Assembly (NCBI RefSeq): GCF_030066895.1
Contig: NZ_JASJAV010000029.1
Coordinates: 62,001 to 126,000, forward strand
DNA from: Breoghania sp.
Lineage (GTDB): Bacteria > Pseudomonadota > Alphaproteobacteria > Rhizobiales > Stappiaceae
DNA length: 64,000 bases
Direction: 5' to 3'
In this document: in pieces, positions 10,388 to 20,037 of the stretch
How positions within the stretch are numbered: position 1 is the stretch's first letter
Layout: every line of letters starts with the position of its first letter
The notes under the pieces: model-generated
Seen by the model: the letters and a program-made list of their open reading frames with translations, nothing else
The model's database searches: none
What the model was told of the DNA's origin: nothing
Translations under genes and position numbers: made by a program

Positions 10388-10448
10388 TTTTCCGTATTCC
10401 TGAGAGATCGAAACCCCTCACCCTAAACCTTTCCTCATGGGAGAGGGG
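10388..10448. repeat. Intergenic palindromic repeat, copy 3
   Basis: TTTTCCGTATTCCTGAGAGATC, CCCCTCACCC and a hairpin CCTTTCCTCATGGGAGAGGGG reproduce copy 1 with a few differences and in the same orientation. Three copies within 280 bp suggest local duplication of a mobile or slippage-prone intergenic element. Confidence 0.6.
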
Positions 10449-10507
10449 ATACGTCTGTGCCGTGTCGCCGTCGGCTCGGTTCTTGAGGCCATCCCCAAAC
10501 CGCAGGC

Positions 10508-10538
10508 AAAAAATACCGGGCGCCGAAGCGCCCGGTAT
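10508..10538 (-). terminator. Rho-independent terminator of proVWX
   Basis: The plus strand shows AAAAAA followed by ATACCGGGCGC - CGAA - GCGCCCGGTAT. Read on the minus strand this is a perfect 11-bp stem with a 4-base loop followed by six T residues, 33 bp beyond the proX stop. It is a textbook terminator for the leftward operon. Confidence 0.9.
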
Positions 10539-10570
10539 CGTGACCCGTTAGAGGGTTATTCGTTCGGCGA

Positions 10571-11546
10571 TTACTTCGCCGCAGCGCGGGCTGCGGCGAG
10601 CCAGCCGTCGACTTCCTTCTAGTGCTTCTCGATCCAGGCGGTCGCTTGGGCCTTGACGTCGTCGTCGCCCTTGTTCATCGCGGCGTTCTGGGCATAGATG
10701 TCCGGAAGCGGGATGGAGACTTCCTGCAGAAGCTTCTTCACGGCCGGGTTCTTCTTGAGTAACTCGGTATTGGCCACCGGCACGATGTCGTTGGCCTGGA
10801 AGCTCATGGTGCAGGGGTCGGCGACGCAGGTGTCCAGACCCGTGGCGGGCTTGGGCATCTCGATGTCCGGGTTGGTGGTTGCCTCGATCCACATGACGTC
10901 CTTGCCCGGCTTCAGCTCGTTCACCGTCCAGGTGTAGAACATGATGTGTTCGCCGCTCTGGTAGGCAGTGATCGCATCGGCCATGGAGGTGGAGTAGCCG
11001 GCTTTGATCGGGTTGATGTCGTCACGCAGCTTCAGCTTGTCGAGCGTCTCGGCAATGCGCACAGCCCGGTGGGCAGGTCACGAGATCAGCCTTGCCGTTG
11101 CGGTCGAAAGCTTCCTTGACTTCCGGACGCTTGAAGTCTTCCAGCGACTTGATGTTGAACTTTTCGATCGCCGCCTTGTCGACCAGGTAGTCCTGGAGGG
11201 CGCCGCCCTTGGCCACGGCGCCGACAAGCTCGGCACCCTGGTCGATGGTGGACTTGTAGGTGTTGTGCAGCGGGAACCAACCGTTCACCCAGAGGTCCAT
11301 GTCGCCCTGGGCGACGGACTGGTAGAAGGCCGGGACATCAAGCGTGGTCGGGCCCTGGACGTCGTAGCCGAGCTTCTGGAGAAGCTGGCTGTAGATCTCG
11401 GAATGGAACCAGCCTGTATCCCAGGTGTCCTGTGCCATTTTCACGGTGACACCTTCGCCAGGCTGCTCCTGAGCCGAAGCGGCCGTCGGCGAAAGTCCGA
11501 TCGCAAATATGGCTGCGGCTGTCAGGGATCGCATTAGATGAGGCAT
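10571..11546 (-). pseudogene. proX: Glycine betaine/proline ABC transporter substrate-binding protein, degraded
   Basis: Start ATG at 11546 with GGAGAG upstream, followed by a Sec signal peptide ending near ASAQ. The mature part is an OpuAC/ProX-type periplasmic binding protein (DTWDTGWFHSEIY, WVNGWFPLHNT, then MFYTWTVNELKPG, ADPCTMSFQANDI). Lesions are a frameshift near 11062, at the CPPG segment, and TAG at 10619-10621 (KH-stop-KEVDGW), where a CAG Gln codon is the simplest ancestor. It ended at TAA 10571-10573. It delivers betaine to ProVW and supplied the demethylation pathway next door. Confidence 0.87.
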
Positions 11547-11610
11547 ATGTCTCTCCGTTTTTGAAACGATGATCGGAGCCGGCTCCCCCCCTGGAATTTT
11601 GGCTACTTCT

Positions 11611-11634
11611 GAAAACGGGCCGAAAAGGCCCGGG
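11611..11634 (-). terminator. Weak hairpin between proW and proX
   Basis: CGGGCC-GAAAA-GGCCCG forms a 6-bp stem. On the minus strand four T residues follow. It sits in the 100-bp gap between proW and proX and could be an mRNA-stabilising or attenuating hairpin that sets the ratio of binding protein to permease. There is no strong T-run, so termination is uncertain. Confidence 0.35.
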
Positions 11635-11646
11635 TACAGACGGCAG

Positions 11647-12582
11647 TTAAGCCGCCTTGTCCTGTGTCGCGGACGCCGCTTCCTGCTCCATGTTCTGCCC
11701 CTTGAAGAAGGACAGCAGAGCTTCGCGCAAGGACGAGCCGGAATGCGGCTCGACAAGGTCCTGCGTGAGGCGGTCGAGGACGATGGCCAGGATCACAATG
11801 CCGACACCGCCGGCCGTCGCTCCGCCCACATCCAGCCGGCCGAGGTCGGTATTGACTACGAGGCCAAATCCGCCCGCGCCAATCAGCGCGGCGATGACGA
11901 CCATGGAAAGGGCCAGGATCAGGGTCTGGTGCAGACCCGCCATGATGATTCGCATGGCCAGAGGAATCTGCACTTCCCACAGCATCTGCCACGGCGTGGA
12001 GCCGAAGGCTTCCGCCGCTTCGATCAGGTCGGTGCGCACGTTGCGGATGCAGATATTTGTCATGCTAATGATCTGCGGCAGCGCGAAAATGATGGTTGCG
12101 ATAATGCCCGGTGCCATCCCGACGCCGAACAGCATGACGATCGGCACGAGATAGACGAAGCTCGGCACCGTCTGCATGATGTCGAGGATCGGCCGGACGA
12201 TCTTCCAGGCGAGGTCGTTTCTCGCCACGAAAATGCCGGTCGGAACACCGATGACCGTGCAGAAAAGCACGGACGTGATGATCATCGACAGGGTCGTCAT
12301 GGTTTCAGGCCACAACTGAATCATGTTAATGAAGATGAAGCTGATAATCGTCAGGATCGCCATGCCGCGACCAACGATACGCCACGACATGAGCGCGAAG
12401 ACGGCGGTCGTGACCACCATCGGAATCTAGGCAAAGAACGCGTCGAGAGCGTTCAGAATCTCATTCACCGGGACCTGAAGAGCACGGAAGAACGGCCGGA
12501 AATTCGGGACCAGGAACCCGCGTACGAAGGTATTGATCCAATCATCGAACGGAATGACAAGAAGTCCGTGTGGACTAATCAT
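11647..12582 (-). pseudogene. proW: Glycine betaine ABC transporter permease, single in-frame stop
   Basis: Start ATG at 12582 overlaps the ancestral proV stop (ATGA on the minus strand). It is an inner-membrane permease with several hydrophobic segments and the binding-protein-dependent transport signature around EAAEAFGSTPWQMLW. The only lesion is TAG at 12427-12429 in DAFFA-stop-IPMVVTTAVFALM, where Trp is expected (TGG to TAG). Everything downstream of codon 51 remains open to TAA at 11647-11649. Re-initiation at the Met three codons after the stop is conceivable but would lose the first membrane region. Confidence 0.87.
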
Positions 12583-13852
12583 TGCGACCTCATGTCGTCT
12601 TGTTGCTCTTCGTTTGCTTCGGAGGGGCTTTCTTCCGCAGCCGTGTCTTCGTCCTCGACCTCCTCTTCGGAGTGGTTTTCTCCGTCGTCACCGACCAGGT
12701 GCATCGAAGATGCTTTCCTGCGTGACCACGCCGACGAGCTTGCCTTCCTCGTTGGTGACGGCAACCGGAACGCCCTCCTGGGCGGGGCCGTACAGCTCGT
12801 TGAGGTAGGCGTCTTCTTTCTCTGGAGGCGGCTCGGGCTTCATCAGCTTAGAGACGAGGGTTCCCGGAGGCGCGTCGTTGGCGTCCTGGCGGGTGATGTA
12901 GCCGCCCGCCACGCCGTCCTTCACCACGTGAATGGTGTCGACGTCGTTGATCACCATCACCTTGAGCACATCGGCGACCGTCGCCCTGGGCGAAATCTTG
13001 TGCGCTTCCAGCGCGATATCGGAAGTCGTGTAGACGCGGCTGCGGTCGATATCGGCGACGAAGGCGCGCACGTAGTCGTCGGCCGGGTCGGAGACGATGT
13101 CCTGGGCGGTACCGACCTGCACGAAAGAGTCGTCCTTCATGATGGCGATACGATCGCTCAGAAACAGCGCCTCGTTGAGGTCGTGGGTGATGAAGATGAT
13201 CGTCTTTTTCAGTTCCTTCTGAAGAACGATCAGTTCGTCCTGCATCTCGCGCCGGATCAACGGGTCGAGTGCGCCGAAGGGGTTCGGCCATGAGAAGGAT
13301 CTGCGGATTGGTGGCCAATCCGCGGGCAAGGCCCACGCGCTGCTGCATGCCGCCGGACAGTTCGGAAGGATAGCTGTCGGCGTGGTCCTGAAGACCCACC
13401 TTGCTCAGCGCTTCCAGTGCGGCCGCACGGCGTTCCTGCTTGCTCGCCCCCTTCATCTTCAGACCGTAGGCGACGTTTTCGCCGACCGTCTTGTGAGGGA
13501 ACAGCGCAAAGTGCTGGAACACCATCGTGATCTTGTGCCTTCGCACTTCGCGCAGGTGGGACATGCCACAGGAGGCGACATCGTTCTTGTCGATCCAGAT
13601 TTCACCGGATGTCGGCGGGATAAGGCCGTCGAGCATGCGCACCAACGTAGATTTGCCTGACCCTGAAAGACCCATGATGACGAAGATCTCGCCTTCATGA
13701 ACCTCGAAGCTGACATCGTTCACGCCGACAACAACGCCAGTTTCCCGAAATATTTCCTCTTTCGTTTCGCCGCGTTTCAGGCGTTTCAGCCCCTCGCTAT
13801 TATCATTATTGAAGAACTTTTAGAGTTTTTTGACGATCAGTTTTTCTTTCAT
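12579..13852 (-). pseudogene. proV: Glycine betaine ABC transporter ATPase, degraded
   Basis: Start ATG at 13852 (MKEKLIVKKL). Codon 11 is TAA where Tyr is expected in LYKFF. Then come Walker A (GLSGSGKST), Q-loop, signature LSGGMQQR, a damaged Walker B, H-loop (ITHDLNEA) and C-terminal CBS domains. Walker B reads LLMAEP instead of LLMDEP, so the catalytic region lost Asp (codon at 13286-13288), and one extra C right after it shifts the frame. A further shift near 12700 separates TQESIFDA from an acidic tail (EEEVEDEDTAAEE) that ends at 12579 and overlaps the proW start. It energised betaine uptake. Confidence 0.88.
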
Positions 13853-14688
13853 GCTCTCTTAGTATCGTGACTGTATTAAAAATTTGACCGTCAATCACTC
13901 TGTTTTGACGTAGTTTAATTTGGCATATGGACGAGTCTTCATAATTAGATTCACTGTGATCGTCACATGAAGTATCGTTCTCTACATGAATACTGAAGCG
14001 TTGGTTGTCTATAATTCGCGGCCACAATCATGCCATGTAGGTTAATATCTTGTGGATCGCGGGTTTTTGCGAATGCGGGTGTCGGATGCGCGGGGGGAAT
14101 GTCGAGGTGCGCTGCACCTTGATCACGTGCCGCGTTCGGCAACGTTCTCATGTCCGTTTCACGCCGCGTCGCCGTTCGGTGACGGCTGCTCGCGTGAACG
14201 TGGTGCGCAGTCTCGCGCCTCAGACGGTTCCGCCTTCTGCGGTTCCGGATCTGTCCGTTTCCATGCATGGGGGTGCGTGAACGGTCAGGGCCTGGAACCG
14301 GCGGACGCCATTGCGCCAACGGGGGGGATTTGAGGTGGTCGTGGAGGAAAAGAATGGCAGAGAGGGCGAAAAATTAAGTCGGGTACCGCCTGTGGATTTC
14401 CGGCAATAAATAACACCTTCCGTCCAGACGACCCCGCCTGGACGGTAACAAGCCAATCAAGTTTGATGCGTTGTGCACGCTCTTGCCGTTCAGATCAATT
14501 GAATCCGGACGACAGAGCTCTCTGGTCGAAGTTGTTTTGACGCCATATGAGCCTCGTGTCGGAGCCCTTACAAGGCAGCGCGAGCCCGCACTACCTTTCC
14601 ACTCGGCGATATAACTCAACGAGACACGATTTGGTTCCGTTTTTTTATCTGGGGCGGCCGATCGGGCCCAGGCACCCGCCGATCCGGG
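13853..14688. other. Intergenic region between proV and fdsD
   Basis: An 836-bp stretch without a convincing gene. Bases 13853-14040 are AT-rich relative to the surroundings and must contain the proVWX promoter, read leftward; GAGAG precedes the proV ATG. The hairpin CCGTCCAG...CTGGACGG at 14420-14445 could terminate the leftward fds transcript. Short open frames at 14050-14330 have no recognisable similarity and no good ribosome binding site. Confidence 0.5.
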
Positions 14689-14913
14689 TCATGCAACTGG
14701 CTCGGGGAACTCGATCATTTTCGCCGCTTCGATGACCAGCGGCTTCAGGCCGTTGTCGTCCTGGCCGAGGGTTTCGGAAAACTCCCGGCGCATGCGCGGT
14801 TCCCAGAACTTGTTGATGTGAGCGGCAACGCCGGCGGCGGCCTCTTCAGGGGCCTGGGACTGGAAAAAGGTCTCGATCTGGTTCGCCTTGTAGACGAGTT
14901 TTGCAGCCGACAT
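14689..14913 (-). CDS. fdsD: NAD-dependent formate dehydrogenase delta subunit
   Basis: 74 residues from ATG 14913 to TGA 14689-14691, undamaged. Features typical of the small FdsD family are the KLVYKANQIETFF start, the HINKFWEPRMR centre and the IEAAKMIEFP end. FdsD is a small accessory subunit of the soluble molybdenum formate dehydrogenase complex. It follows fdsA after 117 bp; in related operons fdsC (FdhD-like sulfurtransferase) lies between them and is absent here. Intactness may only reflect its small target size. Confidence 0.85.
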   Translation of the reverse strand: MSAAKLVYKANQIETFFQSQAPEEAAAGVAAHINKFWEPRMRREFSETLGQDDNGLKPLVIEAAKMIEFPEPVA

Positions 14914-15030
14914 GGACGGCTTCTCCCGGTAGTGCCCGACAAGCGGGGCCGTTGAACGAATTGCCTCCCGCCGCAAGGGGCGGCTCACGGCCGGAGGTGG
15001 CGGCTCGGGTATTGTTTCCGTTGCCGGCAG

Positions 15031-17854
15031 TTATTCAACGGCGTCGACCGTGGTTGCGATCCTGCGGGCCTGCTCTTCATATTCGAGCTGCCAGTCGATC
15101 GGTTCGTTTGACATGGAGATCTGCACGGCCGTGACCTTGTATTCCGGGCAACTGGTCACCCAGTCGGAATCGTCGGTGGTCACCACGTTGGCCTGCGTGG
15201 AGGGGCGGTGGAAGGTCGTGTAGACCACATCCGGCGCCACGCGGTCGGTGATCAGGGCCCCAGGCTCATCTCGCCGGAGCGGCTTACGACGCGCACCCAG
15301 TCGCCGTCCTTCACGCCGCGTACTTCCGCGTCGATCGGGTTGATCTCCAGCCGGTCTTCCTCGTGCCAGACCGAATTGGCCGTGCGCTGGGTCTGGGCGC
15401 CGACATTGTACTGGGAGAGGATACGCCCGGTGGTGAGAAGCAGCGGGAAACGGGGCCCGGTGAGTTCGTCGGTCGCGACGTATTCGGTGCGGATGAACTT
15501 GCCCTTGCCGCGCACGAAGCCGCCCACATGCATGATCGGCGTGCCCTCGGGGGCTGCGTCGTTGCAGGGCCACTGGATCGAGCCCTTCTCCTCCAACAGG
15601 TCGTAGGTGACGTCGGTGAAGCTCGGCGTGGTCGCCGCGATTTCCGCCATGATCTCAATGGGGTGACTGTAGGACCAGTTCGCCCCCATGGCGTCGGCGA
15701 TCAGTTGGGTCACCTCCCAGTCGGCATAGCCCGCCTTCGGCGTCATGACCTTGCGCACGCGGTTGATGCGGCGTTCCGCATTGGTGAAGGTGCCGTCCTT
15801 TTCCAGGACGGTGGAGCCGGGCAGGAAGACGTAGGTGTAGTTCGCCGTTTCGTTGAGGAAGAGGTCGTGGACGACGACGGACTCCATGGCATCGAGCCCG
15901 GCGGCGACATGGTGGATGCCGGGATCGGACTGCAGGATGTCCTCGCCCTGGATGTAGATACCCTTGAAGGAGCCGTCGACGGCGGCATCGAGCATGTTGT
16001 TGATGCACAGGCCCGGTTCGTCGTTGAGGCTGACGCCCCAGATTTTCTCGAAGCTCTCGCGCACCGCGCCGGTGGAGACATGGCGATAGCCCGGGAACTC
16101 GTGCGGGAAGGAGCCCATGTCGCAGGACTCTTGCACGTTGTTCTGACCGCGCAGCGGGTTCACGCCGACGCCGGGCCTGCCGATATTGCCCGTCGCCATG
16201 GCGAGATTGGCGATCGCCATCACCGCCGTGGAGCCCTGGCTGTGTTCGGTCACGCCCAGCCCGTAATAGATCGCGCCATTGCCGCCGGTGGCATAAAGTC
16301 GGGCTGCGCCGCGGATTTCTTTCGGATCGATACCGGCAAGCGCGCCGACCGTCTCAGGGCTGTTTTCAGGACGCGAGACGAATTCCGCCCAATCCTGGAA
16401 CTCGTTCCAGTCGCAACGCTCGCGGATGAAGATCTCGTCGTAGATCTTCTCGGTGACGATCACGTGGGCAAGCGAGGTCAGCACCGCGACATTGGTGCCC
16501 GGGCGGAGCGGCAGATGGTGGGCTGCCTCCACATGGGGGTGCGCACCAGGTCGATGCGGGGCGGGGCGATGACGATGAGCTTTGCGCCCTCGCACAACCG
16601 CTTCTTCAACCGCGAGCCGAAGACTGGATGGCCGTCGTTTGGGTTGGCGCCGATCACCAGTATCACGTCGGATTGCTCGACGCTGTCGAAATCCTGGGTT
16701 TCGGCCGAGGCCCCGAACGTCTGGCCGAGGCCGTAGCTGGTGGGGGAATGACACACACGGGCGCAGGTATCGGTGTTGTTGTTGCCGAAGACGGCGCGCG
16801 CCAGCTTCTGCACGAGGAAGGTTTCCTCGTTGGTGCAGCGCGAGGAGGTGATGACGCCGATGCTTTCGCGCCCGTGCTGGTACTGCAGGCGGTGGAACTC
16901 GCTCGCTACGTGGGCCAAAGCCTCTTACCAGGTCACTTCGCGCCAGGGATCGGAGATCTTTTCGCGGATCATCGGGTTGAGGATGCGGTCGCCGTGATTG
17001 GCTTTGCCTTCCTTGTAGGGCAGCATGCGGACAAGCTCGTCGCCGGCGCATCTCCGCCTTGAAGGAACAGCCGACGCCGCAATAGGCGCAGGTGGTGACG
17101 ACCGAATGCTTCGGCTGGCCGATCTCGATAATCGACTTTTCCTGAAGCGTACCGGTCGGGCAGGCCTGAACGCAGGCACCGCAGGAAATGCATTCGGAAC
17201 CGAGGAAACTCTCGTGCATGCCGGGCGAGCCGCGCGATTCAAAGCCGCGGCCCTCGATGGTCAGCACGAAGGTACCTTGCACTTCCTCGCAGGCCCGCAC
17301 TCAGCGCGAGCAGACTATGCACTTGGACGGGTCGTAGGTGAAGTAGGGATTGGATTCGTCCTTGGCCATCCAGCGGAAATTGTCGGCGCCGTCGGAGGCC
17401 TCGGCCTTGACGTGGTTTTCCCTGTCATAGCCGTAGCGCACGTCGCGCAGGTCCACGACGCCCGCCATGTCCTGCAACTCGCAATCGCCGTTCGCCGCAC
17501 AGGTCAGACAATCGAGCGGATGGTCGGAAATGTAGAGTTCCATCACCCCGCGGCGCAGCTTCTTCAGCCTGTCCGTCTGGGTGTGAACCACCATGCCGGA
17601 GCTTGCCGGAAGCGTGCAGGACGACGGCGTGCCGCGCTTTCCTTCGACCTCGATGAGGCACAGGCGGTAGGAGCCGAAAGACTTGACCATGTCGTTCGCG
17701 CACAGCTTCGGGATCGCGATCCCCGCTTCCGCTGCCGCGCGCATGACGGAAATGTCTTCCGGCACGGTGATCTCGAAGCCGTCGATCGTCAGCGTGACGG
17801 TCTTGTCGGACTTGACGGCGGGGTTTCGAAATCGGGCTCTTGAATGAGTTTCAT
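15031..17854 (-). pseudogene. fdsA: NAD-dependent formate dehydrogenase alpha (molybdopterin) subunit, degraded
   Basis: Start ATG at 17854, 7 bp after fdsB. The order is an N-terminal [2Fe-2S] domain (KLCANDMVKSFGSYRLC), a CAANGDCELQ motif, two 4Fe-4S clusters (CIVCSR...VRACEEVQG, CISCGACVQACP), the molybdopterin catalytic region (TTCAYCGVGC, RPGVGVNPLRGQNNVQ) and the C-terminal cofactor domain to TAA 15031. It oxidises formate to CO2. Lesions: a frameshift near 17820; TGA at 17301-17303 at a cluster Cys (CIVCSR-stop-VRACE); a shift near 17055; TAA at 16925-16927 (Glu expected); a shift at a C5 run near 16520; and a shift near 15260. Six independent lesions. Confidence 0.9.
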
Positions 17855-17861
17855 GGGTCTA

Positions 17862-19437
17862 TTACTCCGCCGCTTCCGCGATCGCGTGGGGACGGAAGTC
17901 CTCCGGGAAATGGGTCAGTGCGCTCACCACGGGAATCGGGGTGAAACCTCCCAATGCGCACAGGGAACCGAGTTTCATGGTCTCGCAAAGATCGCTCACC
18001 AGCTCGATCTGGGCGTCGACGTCTTCTCCTTCGGCTTTCCGGGCGGCGATGCGGTCGATGACCTCCACGCCGCGCACCGCGCCGATGCGGCAAGGCGTGC
18101 ACTTGCCGCAAGACTCAAGGGCACAGAACTCGAAGGCGAAGCGGGCCTGCTTGAGCATGTCCACCGTGTCATCGAAGACGACGATGCCTGCATGGCCGAT
18201 CAGGCCGCCGGCATCGGTGAAGGACTCGTAGTCGAAGATCGTGTCGAACTTCTCCGGCGGAAAATACGCGCCGAGCGGTCCGCCGACCTGAACGGCTCTG
18301 ACCGGTCGCCTGCTCAAGGTGCCGCCGCCGATATCCTCCACGATCTCGCCGAGCGGCGGGCCGAAGGCGGTCTCGAAAAGGTCGCCGTGGCGCACGTTGC
18401 CCGCGATCTGGATGGGGATCGTGCAGTGCGACTTGCCGACCCCGTAATCGCGGTAGAATTCCGCGCCCTTGTCGAGAATGATCGGTACGCTGGCCAGCGA
18501 CATGACGTTGTTGATCACGGTCGGGCGGCCCAGGAAGCCTTCAAGGGCCGGGAGCGGCGGCTTGGGGCGCACCACGCCGCGCTTTCCTTCCAGCGAATTC
18601 AGCAGCGAGTTTTCCTCGCCGCAGACATTAGGCGCCCGCTCCCATGCGGATTTCCATGTCGAAGGCGCGGTCGGAGCCCAGAACGTTGGGGCCGAGAACT
18701 CCCGCCTGGCGTGCGATCTCGACCGCCTCTTCCATGATGCGGATGGCATCGGGATATTCGGAGCGGGTGTAGAGATAGCCCTCGGTCGCGCCCGTCGCGA
18801 TGCCCGCAATCGCCATGCCCTCGATGAGCACGAAGGGATCTCCCTCCATGATCATGCGGTCGGCGAAGGTGCCGCTGTCGCCCTCATCTGCGTTGCAGAC
18901 GATGTATTTGTGCTCGCCCGGGGCCTGAAGCACCGTGTTCCACTTGATACCGGTGGGAAAGCCCGCACCGCCGCGACCGCGCAAGCCCGAATGGGTGACC
19001 GTTTCGACGATCGCTTCCGGCGTCATCTTCGCGGCATTGCGCAGGCCCGTCAGGCCGCTGTGTTACTCGTAGGATTTCAGCGAATGCGGATCGATCACGC
19101 CGCAGTGCGCGAAGGTCAGCCGGGTCTGTTTCTTGAGGAAGGGGATTTCTTCCGTCAGACTGAGCGAGAGCGGGTGATCGGCGCCGTTCTGGAAGCTGGC
19201 GTCGAACAGGCTCTCCACATTGCTCGGCAGAACCGGACCTTAGGCGATGCGGCCTTCCGGCGTTTCCGCTTCCACCATCGGCTCCAGCCAGTAGAGGCCG
19301 CGCGAGCCGTTGCGCACGATCTCAATGTCGAGACCGCGCTTGTCGGCTTCCCTGGCGATTGCGGCGACGACGTCATCGGCGCCCAGTGCGATGGATGCGG
19401 AATCGAGGGGGGGGGGGACGAAGATCCGGGTGGTCAT
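17862..19437 (-). pseudogene. fdsB: NAD-dependent formate dehydrogenase beta (FMN/NAD) subunit, degraded
   Basis: ATG 19437 overlaps the fdsG stop. It is a fusion of a thioredoxin-like domain and a NuoF-like FMN/NADH domain (GLRGRGGAGFPTG, CNADEGDSGTFADR) with a C-terminal 4Fe-4S site (ESCGKCTPCRIG). It transfers electrons from FdsA clusters to NAD+. Lesions: TAA at 19240-19242 (Tyr expected, RIA-stop-GPVLPSN), TAA at 19063-19065, and an inserted A near 18629 that turns the expected GAYVCGEE into a stop and shifts the frame. A run of eleven G residues at 19407-19417 codes for a proline stretch near the N-terminus. Confidence 0.9.
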
Positions 19438-19874
19438 GCCTTCACCTCGCGGATGACGTCATCGAGACGGTTTTCATCGAGGCGGGCGACGAGCTTGCCG
19501 TCGACGGTGGCTGCTGGGGCACAGGCGCAAAGACCGAGGCAGAAGACGAGCTCAAGCGTGATGGAGCCGTCCGCAGACGTTTCGTTCCAGTCGAGGCCCA
19601 GGAGCTCGCGCGCTCTGTCGGCAAGCGCTTCGCTGCCCACGGACTGACAGGCTTCCGCCCGGCACAGGCGGATGACATGGCGGCCGGACGGCCTCTCGCG
19701 GTAGTCGTGATAGAAACTCATCACGCCATGCACTTCGGCGCGGCTGAGATTGAGCTTGTCGGCGATGACCCGGAGGGCTTCGTCGGGAACGTGACCGTAA
19801 TCGTCCTGAACTTCGTGCAGGATAGGCAGGAGCGGACCTTCCCGCCCAATATGAGTGTCGACGATTTCGGTCAC
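19434..19874 (-). CDS. fdsG: NAD-dependent formate dehydrogenase gamma (NuoE-like) subunit, start region altered
   Basis: A NuoE-type thioredoxin-like [2Fe-2S] protein. The ligands are visible as CRAEAC and CLGLCAC, with GPLLPILHEVQDDYG near the N-terminus. The frame from GTG 19874 to TGA 19434-19436 (146 residues) is undamaged. In-frame sequence continues upstream (AEEVTKHVTEIV), but the probable original ATGATG at about 19908 is now out of frame by one base, so the native start seems damaged. GTG 19874 or another GTG may still allow expression. It joins FdsB in electron transfer to NAD+. Confidence 0.75.
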   Translation of the reverse strand: MTEIVDTHIGREGPLLPILHEVQDDYGHVPDEALRVIADKLNLSRAEVHGVMSFYHDYRERPSGRHVIRLCRAEACQSVGSEALADRARELLGLDWNETSADGSITLELVFCLGLCACAPAATVDGKLVARLDENRLDDVIREVKA

Positions 19875-20037
19875 ATGTTTTGTGACCTCTTCAGCCGAAG
19901 GCTGGGTACATCATCGGGCGTCTCCCATACGCACAAAGTGTAGAATTGTCCTTTATCTATTATGCGGTATGCGGCTATTCGGCTGCGACATCTCGGCATT
20001 CAATAAAGCCGTGCCGTTTTGCGATTGCAAAAGTCTA

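Noticed and set aside
10173-10448. CRISPR-like repeats
   Set aside because: Only three degenerate copies, one inverted, with no regular spacers and no cas genes; the hairpin form fits an intergenic palindromic element.
11569-13293. Long plus-strand open frame opposite proW/proV (574 codons)
   Set aside because: Shadow of the leftward proVW genes; low-complexity Asp/Arg/His-rich translation without domain pattern.
14052-14333. Possible small gene in the proV-fdsD gap
   Set aside because: No ribosome binding site, no similarity, and Ser/Arg/Cys-rich content typical of random GC-rich translation.
15363-16736. Long plus-strand open frame opposite fdsA
   Set aside because: Shadow frame of the molybdopterin subunit; no ribosome binding site and no similarity.
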